Shown here in pieces: positions 52,271 to 62,162 of a stretch of 64,000 bases of DNA (position 1 is its first letter; each line of letters opens with the position of its first letter). The notes below the pieces were generated by a model. It ran no database searches and was not told where the DNA came from. It was given only the letters and a program-made list of their open reading frames with translations. The translations under genes and the position numbers were made by a program. The DNA lies in assembly GCA_964397305.1 (NCBI GenBank), contig CAYNIP010000022.1:6626-70625 (forward strand), written 5' to 3'. Origin of the DNA: JAAUTY01 sp964397305 (GTDB lineage: Bacteria > Cyanobacteriota > Cyanobacteriia > Cyanobacteriales > Spirulinaceae).

Positions 52271-53575
52271 ATGAGCCCCCGACGTTATCAGGCTTACCTC
52301 AAGCTCGCCAATGCCCTCCTGGACTGTCAGCCCGGCCACGAGCAAGCGGTTCTGGCCAGTCATCCCGAGCTCCTGGATCAGGGCCTCGATCAGACTCTCC
52401 GGCAACTGGTCCGGGAACGGCGGCAGCGCGGTGATCAGGTCGAGGTCGAACGCCTCGAGGACTTGCTGAACCACTTAAAGCTTCACCCGGCCTACGCCCC
52501 GGGCCGCTCCACTCCCCTAGCTCCGGCAACGGCTCCGCTCATGCAGGCAGCCGATCGCCTCTTTCGGCAGGGCAGTGAGTGCTACCAAGCCAGCCAATTT
52601 CACACGGCCCGGCAAATCTGGCAGCAGACCTTGACCCTCTACCAGGAGGTGGGAGATCCTCAGGGCGAAGCCCATACCCTCGATAGCCTCAGTGTGGCCT
52701 GCCAGTCCTTGGGGCAGTATGAGACGGCGCTACAACGGGCCCACCAGGCCCTGGCCCTGCGGCGGGAAAGTTACCTAGGGCCCCAGGGCGATCGCCCCCG
52801 GAGTCGGGTGGGGCAGGAAGCTCGGCTCGAGCGCCCCTTGCTCCCCCCGAGCCACCACAGCCAGGGGGAGTATTCCCTGGCGGTCAAGCTCGCCATCGAC
52901 CACTTCCAAAAGCAGCTGGCCTTGACCGAAGCCGTGGGCGATCGCCTCAGCGCCGCCAACACTTGGACACACTTAGGCCAGGCTTATTTCTCCCTGGGTC
53001 AATACACCCAGGCCCAAGCCGCCTACCAACGGGCCCTGGCCTTGCAAGTTGCCCTAGGAGACCCCCTCAGTCAGGCGCGATCGCTCTTGGGGCTCGCGGA
53101 GGCCTGCGAGGCCTTGGCCCAGGACGAGGCGGCCCTCGCGTACTACCACCAGTACCTGGACCTCCTCCACCATACCCACCGAGCCAGCAGTCCGCCCCCA
53201 ATGAGCTTGGCGGCGGCCCTCACTCGCCGCGCTCGTCTCTATGACCGTCTGGGCAACAATGAGCGGGCGCTCCAGGATTACCGCGAGGCCCTGGCCATTG
53301 CTCGGGCCCAGGAGGATGACTACTATGCGGCGATCGCCTGGAGTGGCCTCGGCAACGCCCACTACAGCCTCGGCAACGCCACGGAGGCCCTCACCGCCTA
53401 CGAGCACGCCCTCGATCTCAAAAGCGAGCTGGGCGATCGCTTTGGGGCCGCGATTCAGCTCCAGAATCTCAGCCAGGTTTACCGGGTCCTCGGCGACCGT
53501 TGGCGAGCCCATCAACTTCAAAGTCATGCCCTGATTCTGAAGCGAACCCTCAGTTCTCTGAACGAACCGGGCTAG
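52271..53575 (+). CDS. TPR-repeat protein
   Basis: A 434-residue protein with an N-terminal helical domain and at least seven tetratricopeptide-type repeats (AHTLDSLSVACQSLGQYETA, AANTWTHLGQAYFSLGQYTQ, AIAWSGLGNAHYSLGNATEA, and so on). It likely mediates protein-protein contacts. It lies 46 bases upstream of the STAS gene and may belong to the partner-switching unit. No enzyme domain was found. Confidence 0.85.
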   Translation: MSPRRYQAYLKLANALLDCQPGHEQAVLASHPELLDQGLDQTLRQLVRERRQRGDQVEVERLEDLLNHLKLHPAYAPGRSTPLAPATAPLMQAADRLFRQGSECYQASQFHTARQIWQQTLTLYQEVGDPQGEAHTLDSLSVACQSLGQYETALQRAHQALALRRESYLGPQGDRPRSRVGQEARLERPLLPPSHHSQGEYSLAVKLAIDHFQKQLALTEAVGDRLSAANTWTHLGQAYFSLGQYTQAQAAYQRALALQVALGDPLSQARSLLGLAEACEALAQDEAALAYYHQYLDLLHHTHRASSPPPMSLAAALTRRARLYDRLGNNERALQDYREALAIARAQEDDYYAAIAWSGLGNAHYSLGNATEALTAYEHALDLKSELGDRFGAAIQLQNLSQVYRVLGDRWRAHQLQSHALILKRTLSSLNEPG

Positions 53576-53621
53576 TATTGATGGTTAGTAATTGCGCGAC
53601 TGCTCGCTGACCAATTGATTT

Positions 53622-53969
53622 ATGGAGATCCAGATCGCCACGCGCGCCGATATTCGTATTGCGGCCCTCCAGGGGGATGTCAATGCGAGCACGGCTGCTG
53701 AGATTCAGCGATATATGTTGCCCTTTGCCACCACCGGCGAGAAGATCGTGCTGGATTTCACGCAAGTGAGTTATATGTCCAGTGCCGGCCTACGGATGCT
53801 TTTGTCCTTGTACCGTCAGGCAGCCGCCAAGCAGGGTCGGCTGGTACTCGTTGGTTTATCGGATAATATTCGCGATACGATGTCGATGACCGGCCTCTTG
53901 AATTACTTCACGACCTGCGAAAACCTTGACGCTGGCTTAGCGATCCTGGGCTGGTCGGCTTCTTGCTAG
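53622..53969 (+). CDS. STAS-domain anti-sigma factor antagonist (RsbV-like)
   Basis: A 115-residue STAS protein. The phosphorylation loop is YMSSAGLRMLL (Ser53/Ser54), and the C-terminus carries VGLSDNIRDTMSMTGL. In its unphosphorylated form it binds the kinase/anti-sigma factor and frees its target. The RsbU-like phosphatase and RsbW-like kinase genes follow with about 30-base gaps, so phosphorylation state could be set within the operon. Confidence 0.92.
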   Translation: MEIQIATRADIRIAALQGDVNASTAAEIQRYMLPFATTGEKIVLDFTQVSYMSSAGLRMLLSLYRQAAAKQGRLVLVGLSDNIRDTMSMTGLLNYFTTCENLDAGLAILGWSASC

Positions 53970-53999
53970 CGTGTCGGTCTTCTTAGAACCGTCACTCTC

Positions 54000-55439
54000 A
54001 TGGGCCAGGACTGCACCAACTCTGACGCCGATTCCTGCCAGCAGGAACTCGAAGGCCTGCGGGCTGAAGTTGCTAGCCTCCGCCGGGAGCACCAAGTCTT
54101 GGCAGCGCAACGCACGCTCTTGGCCGAGTTTGTGGCGATCGCCCGCTCCCAGACCGGTGAGCACGCCCGGGAGCACTTTCTGCAACGAGTTCTGGACTTG
54201 GCCGCGACCCTAGTGGCGGCGGATAAGGGGAGCATTTTCCTCCTCGACGACCACGGCCGCATCGAAGCCGCGATCCTGACTCGCCAAGAGGCCGATAGCG
54301 ACTACCGCCAGCAACTCATTCACACCGTCTTGGATCACGGCCTCGCGGGCTGGGTGCGCCAGCAGCGGCAGGTGGGCTGGGTGCGCGACACCGCCACCGA
54401 TCCCCGCTGGTTGCAACTCCCTGACCAGCCCTATACGGCTCGCTCGGCCCTCGTCATCCCCATCCTTCACGGCGAGGGGCTCCTGGGCCTGTTGACCCTG
54501 CTGCACGCCCAGCCCAACTGGTTTGAGCCGGCTACGATCCCGGTCCTGGAGGCCACGGCCAACCAGATCGGGCTGGTCCTGGACAATGCCCGCCTCTACA
54601 GCACCCTGGAGCAATACTCCCGCGCCCTCGACAATGAGTTGGCCAAAGGACGGCGGATGCAGATCAACTTTTTGCCCAGGGAGCTGCCCCCTTGCCCCGG
54701 CTGGGACATTGCGGTGCAGTTTCAGCCGGCCCGGGAGCTGTCGGGGGACTTCTACGACCTGTTTGCCCTGCCGGGGCAACGCCTGGGGATTGCGATCGCC
54801 GATGTCTGCGACAAAGGAGCGGGGGCCGCGCTGTTTATGGGCCTGTTTCGCAGCCTCCTGCGGATCTTCTCCGGGCAGACGGCCCTCGAAGGCTTGACCC
54901 TCAAGGCGCCGGCCGCCACCACCATCGCTGCTGATTCCCCCTTGGAGGCCGTGCGCCTGGCCAATGACTACGTGGCCCGCAATCACGGCGATCTGGTCAT
55001 GTTCGCCACCATCTTCTTCGGGGTGCTGGAGCCAGCGACGGGTCGGTTGGCCTATGTCAGCGGCGGCCACGAGCCTCTGCTGATCCTCAGTCCCGACGGG
55101 CGGATTCGGGCTGAACTGCCGTCTACAGGCCCCATTGTCGGCGCGCTGCCCGAAGCAGAATTTGACATCGGCCGTGCTACGCTGGCTCCGGGTGAAACCC
55201 TGTTCGCCTACACCGATGGCATCCCGGAGGCCCGGGCTCCCGATGGCACTTTTTTCGGCCGCGAGGCCCTGCTAGGGGCCTTGAGTGAGGGGGTGACAAC
55301 GGCCAGTAACTTGCTCGCGCGGGTGGCGACCCGGGCGATCGCCCACGCCAGCAGCCGCGATCAATCCGATGACATCACCCTCCTCGCCCTGCGGCGTTTG
55401 CCCTTGGCCGCGGAGGAGCCGCGCTCAGACGCCGCGTGA
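54000..55439 (+). CDS. GAF-domain PP2C (SpoIIE/RsbU-type) phosphatase
   Basis: A 479-residue regulator: an N-terminal coiled coil (residues about 12-45), a GAF sensor (about 50-215) and a PP2C-like SpoIIE domain (about 240-475) with the metal-binding blocks GDFYDLFAL, IAIADVCDKGAGAALFMG, YVSGGHEPLLI and AYTDGIPEAR. It should remove phosphate from the STAS partner in response to a GAF ligand. The operon with STAS and the RsbW-like kinase supports this. Confidence 0.92.
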   Translation: MGQDCTNSDADSCQQELEGLRAEVASLRREHQVLAAQRTLLAEFVAIARSQTGEHAREHFLQRVLDLAATLVAADKGSIFLLDDHGRIEAAILTRQEADSDYRQQLIHTVLDHGLAGWVRQQRQVGWVRDTATDPRWLQLPDQPYTARSALVIPILHGEGLLGLLTLLHAQPNWFEPATIPVLEATANQIGLVLDNARLYSTLEQYSRALDNELAKGRRMQINFLPRELPPCPGWDIAVQFQPARELSGDFYDLFALPGQRLGIAIADVCDKGAGAALFMGLFRSLLRIFSGQTALEGLTLKAPAATTIAADSPLEAVRLANDYVARNHGDLVMFATIFFGVLEPATGRLAYVSGGHEPLLILSPDGRIRAELPSTGPIVGALPEAEFDIGRATLAPGETLFAYTDGIPEARAPDGTFFGREALLGALSEGVTTASNLLARVATRAIAHASSRDQSDDITLLALRRLPLAAEEPRSDAA

Positions 55440-55469
55440 GCACTGTCCTATTCTGGAAGGGAGGGAGCC

Positions 55470-55895
55470 ATGCAACCCGTGATTCTACCAGCGACCATGG
55501 CCGCACTCTACAAAGTTTCGGAGTATGTCATGGCGGCGGCGACGGCCGCGCAACTGAGCAAGAAGGCGGCCTATTGCTTACGTTTGGCGGTGGATGAGAC
55601 GGCGACGAACATCATCACCCACGGCTACGGCGATCAAGTCCAGGGCAAACTCTACCTGGCCGCTTGCTGTGAGGCGCATCAGTTGGCGATCACCCTGGAA
55701 GATACGGCCCCGCCCTACAATCCCCTCGAGGCCTTGGCGGCCGCCGAACGCACCCTGCATCTCCCCCCGGAGGAGCGCCCGATTGGCGGTCTGGGGGTGT
55801 ACATTGCCTGGCAGAGTGCCGATGAATTTCACTATGAGCAGGTGGGCGATCGCAATCGCAACACGTTCATCATGTATCGCCCACCACCACGCTGA
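55470..55895 (+). CDS. ATP-binding anti-sigma factor / serine kinase (RsbW-like)
   Basis: A 141-residue HATPase of the RsbW/SpoIIAB type, with the N-box RLAVDETATNIITHGYGDQ, the G1 region EDTAPPYNP and the G2 region GGLGVYIAWQSADEF. It would phosphorylate the STAS protein and, when free, restrain a sigma factor or other effector. No sigma factor is adjacent, so its target is unknown. Confidence 0.88.
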   Translation: MQPVILPATMAALYKVSEYVMAAATAAQLSKKAAYCLRLAVDETATNIITHGYGDQVQGKLYLAACCEAHQLAITLEDTAPPYNPLEALAAAERTLHLPPEERPIGGLGVYIAWQSADEFHYEQVGDRNRNTFIMYRPPPR

Positions 55896-56026
55896 AGTGA
55901 ATGCCTCTACCGTGCGAAATAATCCGGCGTGAAAATTGTCCTGTCAACCGGGTTATAAAATGCTGGTCTGGGTTTGCTAGAGCCAAAACCAAATTGGATG
56001 AGTCAACTGCTATTTAAGGGGATATT

Positions 56027-58750
56027 GTGCCAGCGCCACCAACAGAAACGTTCTACCATGAACAGCCCGGGCCTGAGGTGCTCAAGACCCTGGCCAGTGA
56101 CCTAGAACTGGGTCTCGCGGCTGAAGCCGTCGCTAGCCGCTACGAAACCTACGGCCGTAATGAACTGCCTGTCAAACCGGGCAAGCCGTTCTGGCTGCGG
56201 CTTCTACTACAATTTCATCAACCACTCCTCTATATTCTGCTCGTTGCTGGCCTGATCAAGGCCTTTCTCGGTTCTTGGACGAATGCCGCCGTGATCTGGG
56301 GGGTGACGGTGCTCAACGCCATCATTGGCTATGTCCAAGAGGCCAAGGCCGAAGGGGCGATCGCCTCCCTGGCCAAAGCGGTCACGACAGAAGCCACCGT
56401 GGTGCGGGAAGGGCAAAAACTGCAAATCCCCTCCCAGGATCTCGTCCCCGGCGATGTTGTTCTGCTCACCTCCGGCGATAAAGTGCCCGCGGACCTGCGG
56501 CTCCTGAAAACCACGAACCTCCAAGTGGATGAGTCGGCCCTGACGGGGGAATCAGTGCCCGTCGAGAAGGCACCACAACCCCTGCCCCGCGACACCCCCC
56601 TGGCGGAGCGCACCAACCTGGCCTACGCGGGGAGCTTCGTCACGTTTGGCCAGGGCCTCGGCCTCGTGGTCGCCACCGGGTCCGCGACGGAAGTGGGCAA
56701 AATCTCTCAGTCCATGGAGCAGAGCGTCAACCTCGCCACGCCCCTCACCCGCAAATTTGCCAAGTTTAGCCGCATCCTGCTCTATGCCATTTTGGCGGTG
56801 GCCACCTTCACCTTCGCCATCGGCCTAGGACGGGGGGGATCGTGGGCGGCCATGTTCGAGGCGGCGGTGGCCTTGGCCGTGAGTGCGATCCCAGAAGGAC
56901 TCCCGGCCGTGGTCACGATTACCCTCGCTATTGGCGTCAACCGTATGGCTAAGCGGAATGCCATCATCCGCAAGTTGCCGGCCGTGGAAGCCCTCGGCAG
57001 TGCCACGGTTATTTGCTCTGACAAAACCGGAACGCTGACCGAAAACCAGATGACAGTGCAGGTGATCGAGGCGGGCGGCGATCGCTACCAGGTCAGCGGC
57101 AGTGGCTACAGTCCGGAGGGAACGATCCGACGGGCGACGGATTCGGAATCGGCGGATGTTTTGAGCCAGGGATTGCCCCCGGCCTTGGCGGAAGGCCTGA
57201 CGGCCGGAGTCCTGTGCAATGATGCCCAACTGAAGCAGAGCGGCGAGCACTGGTCTGTGGTCGGCGACCCGACGGAAGGAGCCTTACTCACCGCCGCCGC
57301 TAAGGCCGACTTGAGCCAGGCTGGCTTGGAGGCGGCGAGGCCGCGCTTGGACTCGGTTCCTTTTGAGTCCCAGTACCAGTACATGGCAACTCTCCACGAG
57401 GCTGAGCCCCGCACGATCTACGTCAAGGGCTCGGTGGAGGCCCTGCTGAGCCGCTGCTCTCAGGCCCTGGGACCCGACGGCCAGGCCCAGGCTCTTGATC
57501 CCCAGGCTGTGGAAGCGACTGTCGCGGCGATGACCGTGAAGGGTCTGCGGGTACTGGCCTTTGCGAAAAAGATCGTCGCGCCGCACCAACATACGGTAGA
57601 CCATGAGGATCTTCAAACTGACCTGGTGTTTCTGGGGCTCCAGGGGATGATCGATCCGCCGCGCCCGGAGGCGATCGCCGCGATCCGGGCCTGCCAGTCG
57701 GCCGGGATTCAGGTCAAGATGATCACCGGCGACCACATTGCCACGGCCCGGGCGATCGCCCAGCGCATGGGTCTTCAGCAGGGAGAGAGCATTGTGGCCT
57801 TTGAGGGGCGCGAGTTGGCAACGATGGATGACGCCCAACTTGCCCAGGCTGTGGGCGACGGTGATGTGTTTGCCCGCGTGGCCCCCGCCCAAAAGCTGCG
57901 GCTGGTCGAAGCTCTCCAGGTCCGGGGCGAAATCGTGGCGATGACTGGCGACGGCGTGAACGATGCCCCAGCGCTCAAGCAGGCGGACATCGGCATCGCG
58001 ATGGGGAAGGGAGGCACGGAGGTGGCCCGGGAAGCGGCGGATATGCTGCTCACGGACGATAACTTTGCGTCGATTGAAGCGGCGGTGGAAGAGGGGCGAA
58101 CGGTCTATCAAAACCTGCGTAAGGCGATCGCCTTCCTCCTGCCGGTCAATGGTGGCGAATCGATGACCATTTTGATCAGTGCCCTCTTAGCCCGGGAGCT
58201 GCCGATTCTCTCCCTCCAAGTGCTCTGGCTCAACTTGATCAACTCCCTGACGATGACTGTGCCCCTCGCCTTTGAGCCCAAGTCAGCGGGCCTGATGCAG
58301 CAGCCCCCCCGAAACCCTCGGGAGCCCCTCATTACCGCCCGGCTCCTGCGGCGCATCTTGGCGGTCTCGGTGTTTAACTGGATTCTGATCTTCGGCATCT
58401 TTGAGTGGATTGAAACCACGACGGGGGACCTAGCCCTGGCTCGGACGATGGCAATTCAATCTCTGGTGGCAGCGCGGGTTGTCTACCTGCTGAGCATTAG
58501 CCAACTGGGCCGGAGTTTGTTGCAATACCTCTGCCGCCGCACCCAAACCATTACCAATGCCCCGATACTCTTAATCGGTTTAGGCGCAGCCATCGGGTTG
58601 CAGATTGTGTTTAGCCAAGGGCCGGCGATGAATCTGCTGTTCAAAACCGCCCCCCTGAACTGGCAGCAGGGGCTGATCTGCCTGATCCCCATGCTGCCGA
58701 TGCTGCCCCTCGCCATCTTTGCGAACTGGCTCGACCGACCGGCCCGCTAG
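56027..58750 (+). CDS. P-type cation-transporting ATPase (P2-type)
   Basis: A 907-residue membrane ATPase. The motifs are LTGES, PEGLPAV (transmembrane helix 4), the phosphorylation site CSDKTGTLTENQMTV, and GDGVNDAPALKQADIGIAMG. The N-terminal cation-ATPase domain and six C-terminal helices are complete. It most resembles calcium- or Na/K-type P2 pumps; the transported ion is unknown. The start is GTG 56027. It follows the partner-switching genes by 131 bases on the same strand. Confidence 0.9.
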   Translation: MPAPPTETFYHEQPGPEVLKTLASDLELGLAAEAVASRYETYGRNELPVKPGKPFWLRLLLQFHQPLLYILLVAGLIKAFLGSWTNAAVIWGVTVLNAIIGYVQEAKAEGAIASLAKAVTTEATVVREGQKLQIPSQDLVPGDVVLLTSGDKVPADLRLLKTTNLQVDESALTGESVPVEKAPQPLPRDTPLAERTNLAYAGSFVTFGQGLGLVVATGSATEVGKISQSMEQSVNLATPLTRKFAKFSRILLYAILAVATFTFAIGLGRGGSWAAMFEAAVALAVSAIPEGLPAVVTITLAIGVNRMAKRNAIIRKLPAVEALGSATVICSDKTGTLTENQMTVQVIEAGGDRYQVSGSGYSPEGTIRRATDSESADVLSQGLPPALAEGLTAGVLCNDAQLKQSGEHWSVVGDPTEGALLTAAAKADLSQAGLEAARPRLDSVPFESQYQYMATLHEAEPRTIYVKGSVEALLSRCSQALGPDGQAQALDPQAVEATVAAMTVKGLRVLAFAKKIVAPHQHTVDHEDLQTDLVFLGLQGMIDPPRPEAIAAIRACQSAGIQVKMITGDHIATARAIAQRMGLQQGESIVAFEGRELATMDDAQLAQAVGDGDVFARVAPAQKLRLVEALQVRGEIVAMTGDGVNDAPALKQADIGIAMGKGGTEVAREAADMLLTDDNFASIEAAVEEGRTVYQNLRKAIAFLLPVNGGESMTILISALLARELPILSLQVLWLNLINSLTMTVPLAFEPKSAGLMQQPPRNPREPLITARLLRRILAVSVFNWILIFGIFEWIETTTGDLALARTMAIQSLVAARVVYLLSISQLGRSLLQYLCRRTQTITNAPILLIGLGAAIGLQIVFSQGPAMNLLFKTAPLNWQQGLICLIPMLPMLPLAIFANWLDRPAR

Positions 58751-58827
58751 CCGTGAGCGGCGGGTTGGGCGCATCTCACTCGTTCGTGGCTGAAATAACG
58801 ATCGCTCCACGTAATCTCTCCGTCTGC

Positions 58828-59889
58828 ATGAGTTACATCCTGGTGGTTGATGATGTTGCCGACAATTTAATCCTGGTTCAGGCGGCCCTGGAGCAGGAGG
58901 GGTATCGCCTGCGACTCACTACCAGCGGCGCCGCCGCTCTGCATTACGTCGAGGAAGAAGCGCCCGATCTGATCGTCCTGGATGTGAGGATGCCAGGGAT
59001 GGACGGCTTCGAGGTGACGCGCCGCCTGCGCCAGAATCGCCGCCTGCCCTACATTCCGATTTTGCTCATCACCGCCCATGACAAACCGAGTGTTGTGAAG
59101 GGGTTGGACAGTGGAGCGGATGACTTCATTCGGAAGCCGGTCAAACTGGACGAGTTGCAGGCGCGGGCGCGATCGCTCCTACGCCTGAAGCAAAGCATTG
59201 ACCAGCGGCAAAACTTTGTCCACTGCTTGACCCACGATCTGCGAACCCCCCTAGTGGCGGCGAACCGGATGCTGGACTTGGCCCAGCAGGCGGCCTTTGG
59301 CCCCGTGACTCCCGAGCTGGAGCAGGCCTTGGGCACTGTGATCAGTAGCAACCATAACCTGCTGAATCTCCTCAACAATCTTCTGGAAGTCTACAGTCAC
59401 GAGGTGGGGGAAAAGGTTTTCAGTTTCATTCGCTTTGACCTGGTGGTCTTAACGGCAACGGTGATCCAAGAATTGAGCCCTTTGGCCCAGGCCAAGGGCT
59501 TGAGTTTGAGTCAGGCTGCTGCCTCGCCCGCCGTGGTGGTGGTGGGCGATCGCCTCGAGCTGCGCCGCGTGCTGGTGAACTTGATCGGTAATGCCATCAA
59601 ATTTACCGAGGCGGGTTGGGTTCAAGTTCATCTCCAGGCGGACCCGCAACAGGTGCAGATCAAGGTTCAAGACACCGGCCTTGGGATGACTCCGGCGACT
59701 CAGGCGCTCATCTTCGAGCGCTTTCGTCAGGGCGATCGCAAGCGCGCCGGCCAGGGCCTCGGTCTCTACCTCTGCCGCCAGATCGTTGAGGTCCACGGGG
59801 GAACGTTGAGGGTGGCCTCCCAGCTCGGCCAGGGCAGCACCTTTACCGTAACCCTGCCCCAGGCTGCGTCGGGCTCTGAATCCCAGTAA
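58828..59889 (+). CDS. response-regulator receiver fused to a histidine kinase
   Basis: A 353-residue hybrid: a receiver domain first (VVDDVADN, phospho-acceptor Asp52 in LIVLDVRMPG, Lys103 in IRKPVK), a short linker, the H-box LTHDLRTPL with His136, and a HATPase (NLIGNAIKFTEAG, DTGLGMTP, GQGLGLYLCRQIVE). There is no separate sensor domain, so it probably receives phosphate from another kinase and passes it on. The start ATG 58828 is the first in good register; the extension from 58753 is non-conserved. Confidence 0.88.
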   Translation: MSYILVVDDVADNLILVQAALEQEGYRLRLTTSGAAALHYVEEEAPDLIVLDVRMPGMDGFEVTRRLRQNRRLPYIPILLITAHDKPSVVKGLDSGADDFIRKPVKLDELQARARSLLRLKQSIDQRQNFVHCLTHDLRTPLVAANRMLDLAQQAAFGPVTPELEQALGTVISSNHNLLNLLNNLLEVYSHEVGEKVFSFIRFDLVVLTATVIQELSPLAQAKGLSLSQAAASPAVVVVGDRLELRRVLVNLIGNAIKFTEAGWVQVHLQADPQQVQIKVQDTGLGMTPATQALIFERFRQGDRKRAGQGLGLYLCRQIVEVHGGTLRVASQLGQGSTFTVTLPQAASGSESQ

Positions 59890-60019
59890 GACAGCGACTC
59901 AAATCTCCGGCTCGCTCGCTCCTTCCGGCTCTGACGCGACGGGGCTTGACAATCTGCCGGAGTGGTATCGTAATGGCACGGGTCGCATCCTGATCGATCT
60001 TCAGCCCTGGCTTCTCCCT

Positions 60020-62155
60020 ATGCCTACCCGTTTTCTGCTCGGTTGCTTTGGCTCCCCCGCACTGCTGGCGCTGCTGGCGATCGCTGGAACTCCCCGGCGC
60101 GCTCAGGCCGAGGAGCCGCCGCCATCTCCCTACGACCGGATCGAGGCGGCAGAGGTTACTGTTGCAGAGGTGACAAGCGCATCGTCCCTAGGCGATGCCC
60201 GTTGGGTCAAGCGATCAAAGGCTCCCCAGCCCTGGCAGGAGGAGCCCCCGGCGGCTGTCACGGCCCCCCCCGCCCCGGCCGATTTCGATCCACCGTCGGA
60301 TGACAGCGATGGGCCGGGCAGTTCCCAACCCCCCCCAGAACTCCCTGGGGGGGAGGATTGGGCGCGACCTGCCGGTGTCGAAGCCTTAGCGGCGGCCCCC
60401 CTCCTCTGGGAGCCAGGGCTGCCGCCCCCGCTCGCGACCGTCACGCAGCCGCCCTCCCTCCGACCAGACCGCTGGTTTGCTGACTGGCAGCAGCCGCCTT
60501 CAACCCTCCAGAGCCAAAGCTCGCCCCTGCCGCCCCGAGACGGTCGCCCAGAGGAACCGAGGGTGCCGCCGCCTCTCCTGCCGGAGGAGTTGCCAGAGCC
60601 CTTGCCGGATCTGGAGCCGGCCCCCACTCCCCCGGGGGAGCCGGTAATTCCGGATGCTTTTGCCATTCCGGCCGAGATTTTTGTCGAGCGCTTTGAGGTT
60701 GTCGGCAGTACGATCTTCAGCGAGGCGGAGTTGGCGGCCTTGACCCAGGACTATGAGGGGCGATCGCTCTCGTTTCCCGAATTGCTGGAAGTCCGCGACC
60801 GAATCACTCAGTACTACACAGAGCGCGGCTACCTCACGACGGGAGCCCTGATTCCGCGCCAGCCCTTGACCACGGGCACGGTGACGATCCAGGTGGTCGA
60901 AGGACGGCTCGAGGCGATCGTGGTTCAGGGTACTCGTCGGCTCCATCCCAACTATGTCCGCAGTCGCTTGGCGATCGCCACCCGCCCCCCCCTCCAGATC
61001 GATCGCCTGCGGGACGCCCTGCAACTGCTCCAGCTCGATCCCCTGATCAGCACCCTGGACTCGGAACTGACGGCGGGCACGGAGCTAGGGACGAATCGCC
61101 TGATCGTCCGGGTGCGGGAAGCCAAAAGCTTCAGCGCCAGCTTGCCGATCAACAACAATCGCTCCCCCAGTGTGGGCAGTCTGCGGCGGGGCGCGGGCCT
61201 CACGGAAGCGAACCTGCTGGGGTTGGGCGATAGCATGAGCCTCAACTATGGCAACACCGATGGCAGCGATAGCCTGGATATCAGCTACCTGCTCCCCGTG
61301 AATCCTCGCAATGGGACCCTGCGCCTCGCCTACGGCACGACGGCGAGCCAGGTGATCGAAGATCCCTTTGATATTCTCGACATCCGCTCCACCTCGCGGT
61401 ACTACGAGCTGGGCTTCCGTCAGCCTCTTTGGCAAACCCCGGCCGAGGAGTTTGCCCTGGGCTTGAATTTTTCCCGCCAAGAGAGTGAGACTTCGCTACT
61501 GGGGATTCCTTTTCCGTTTCCCTTCACGGGAGCCGATGACGAGGGGCAAGTGCGGATCTCGGCCCTGCGCTTTTACCAAGAGTGGACCAACCGCAGCGAG
61601 CGGCAGGTCTTGGCGGCGCGATCGCAGTTTAGCCTGGGGGTCGATTGGCTGGGGGCTACGGTGAATCGCGAGCCCCCAGACACGCGCTTCTTCTCTTGGC
61701 GCGGCCAGGGGCAGTGGGTGCGGCTTCTGGCCCCGGACACGCTGCTGGTGATGCGGGGCGACCTGCAACTGGGCGATCGCCCGCTGCCGTCTCTGGAACG
61801 CTTCGGCCTCGGGGGCCAAGATACGGTGCGCGGCTACCGCCAAGACACCCTCCTGGCGGACAACGGCCTTCTGGCTTCTGTGGAACTCCGCTGGCCTGTG
61901 CTGCGCTGGCCAGAGGCCCGGAGCCTGCTGCAAATTGCGCCCTTTGCAGACTTCGGCTATGGCTGGAATAATTCTGAGGACAACCCCGTGATTACCAACG
62001 CCATCAGCAGCATCGGCCTCGGGCTGCGCTGGCAACTCGGTAGTTTTCTGACGGCCCGCTTTGACTGGGGTCTTCCCCTCACGTCGCTCAATACGCGGGC
62101 TAGAACCTGGCAGGAAAACGGCCTCTACTTCTCCATCGTCGTGAACCCCTTCTAA
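60020..62155 (+). CDS. two-partner secretion porin (TpsB; ShlB/FhaC/HecB family)
   Basis: A 711-residue Omp85-superfamily outer-membrane protein that exports TpsA adhesins or haemolysins. The signal peptide has SPALLALLAIAG with cleavage near AQAEE. A long Pro-rich region runs to about 210, followed by two POTRA domains (IFVERFEVVGSTIFSEAEL and the next about 75 residues), and a beta-barrel of sixteen strands is expected from about residue 370. The conserved lid motif VRGYR is at 603-607. The likely client is the TpsA at 8225-12574; no second TpsA is in the window. The gene is convergent to the SPFH gene by 7 bases. Confidence 0.93.
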   Translation: MPTRFLLGCFGSPALLALLAIAGTPRRAQAEEPPPSPYDRIEAAEVTVAEVTSASSLGDARWVKRSKAPQPWQEEPPAAVTAPPAPADFDPPSDDSDGPGSSQPPPELPGGEDWARPAGVEALAAAPLLWEPGLPPPLATVTQPPSLRPDRWFADWQQPPSTLQSQSSPLPPRDGRPEEPRVPPPLLPEELPEPLPDLEPAPTPPGEPVIPDAFAIPAEIFVERFEVVGSTIFSEAELAALTQDYEGRSLSFPELLEVRDRITQYYTERGYLTTGALIPRQPLTTGTVTIQVVEGRLEAIVVQGTRRLHPNYVRSRLAIATRPPLQIDRLRDALQLLQLDPLISTLDSELTAGTELGTNRLIVRVREAKSFSASLPINNNRSPSVGSLRRGAGLTEANLLGLGDSMSLNYGNTDGSDSLDISYLLPVNPRNGTLRLAYGTTASQVIEDPFDILDIRSTSRYYELGFRQPLWQTPAEEFALGLNFSRQESETSLLGIPFPFPFTGADDEGQVRISALRFYQEWTNRSERQVLAARSQFSLGVDWLGATVNREPPDTRFFSWRGQGQWVRLLAPDTLLVMRGDLQLGDRPLPSLERFGLGGQDTVRGYRQDTLLADNGLLASVELRWPVLRWPEARSLLQIAPFADFGYGWNNSEDNPVITNAISSIGLGLRWQLGSFLTARFDWGLPLTSLNTRARTWQENGLYFSIVVNPF

Positions 62156-62162
62156 AGCGCCC

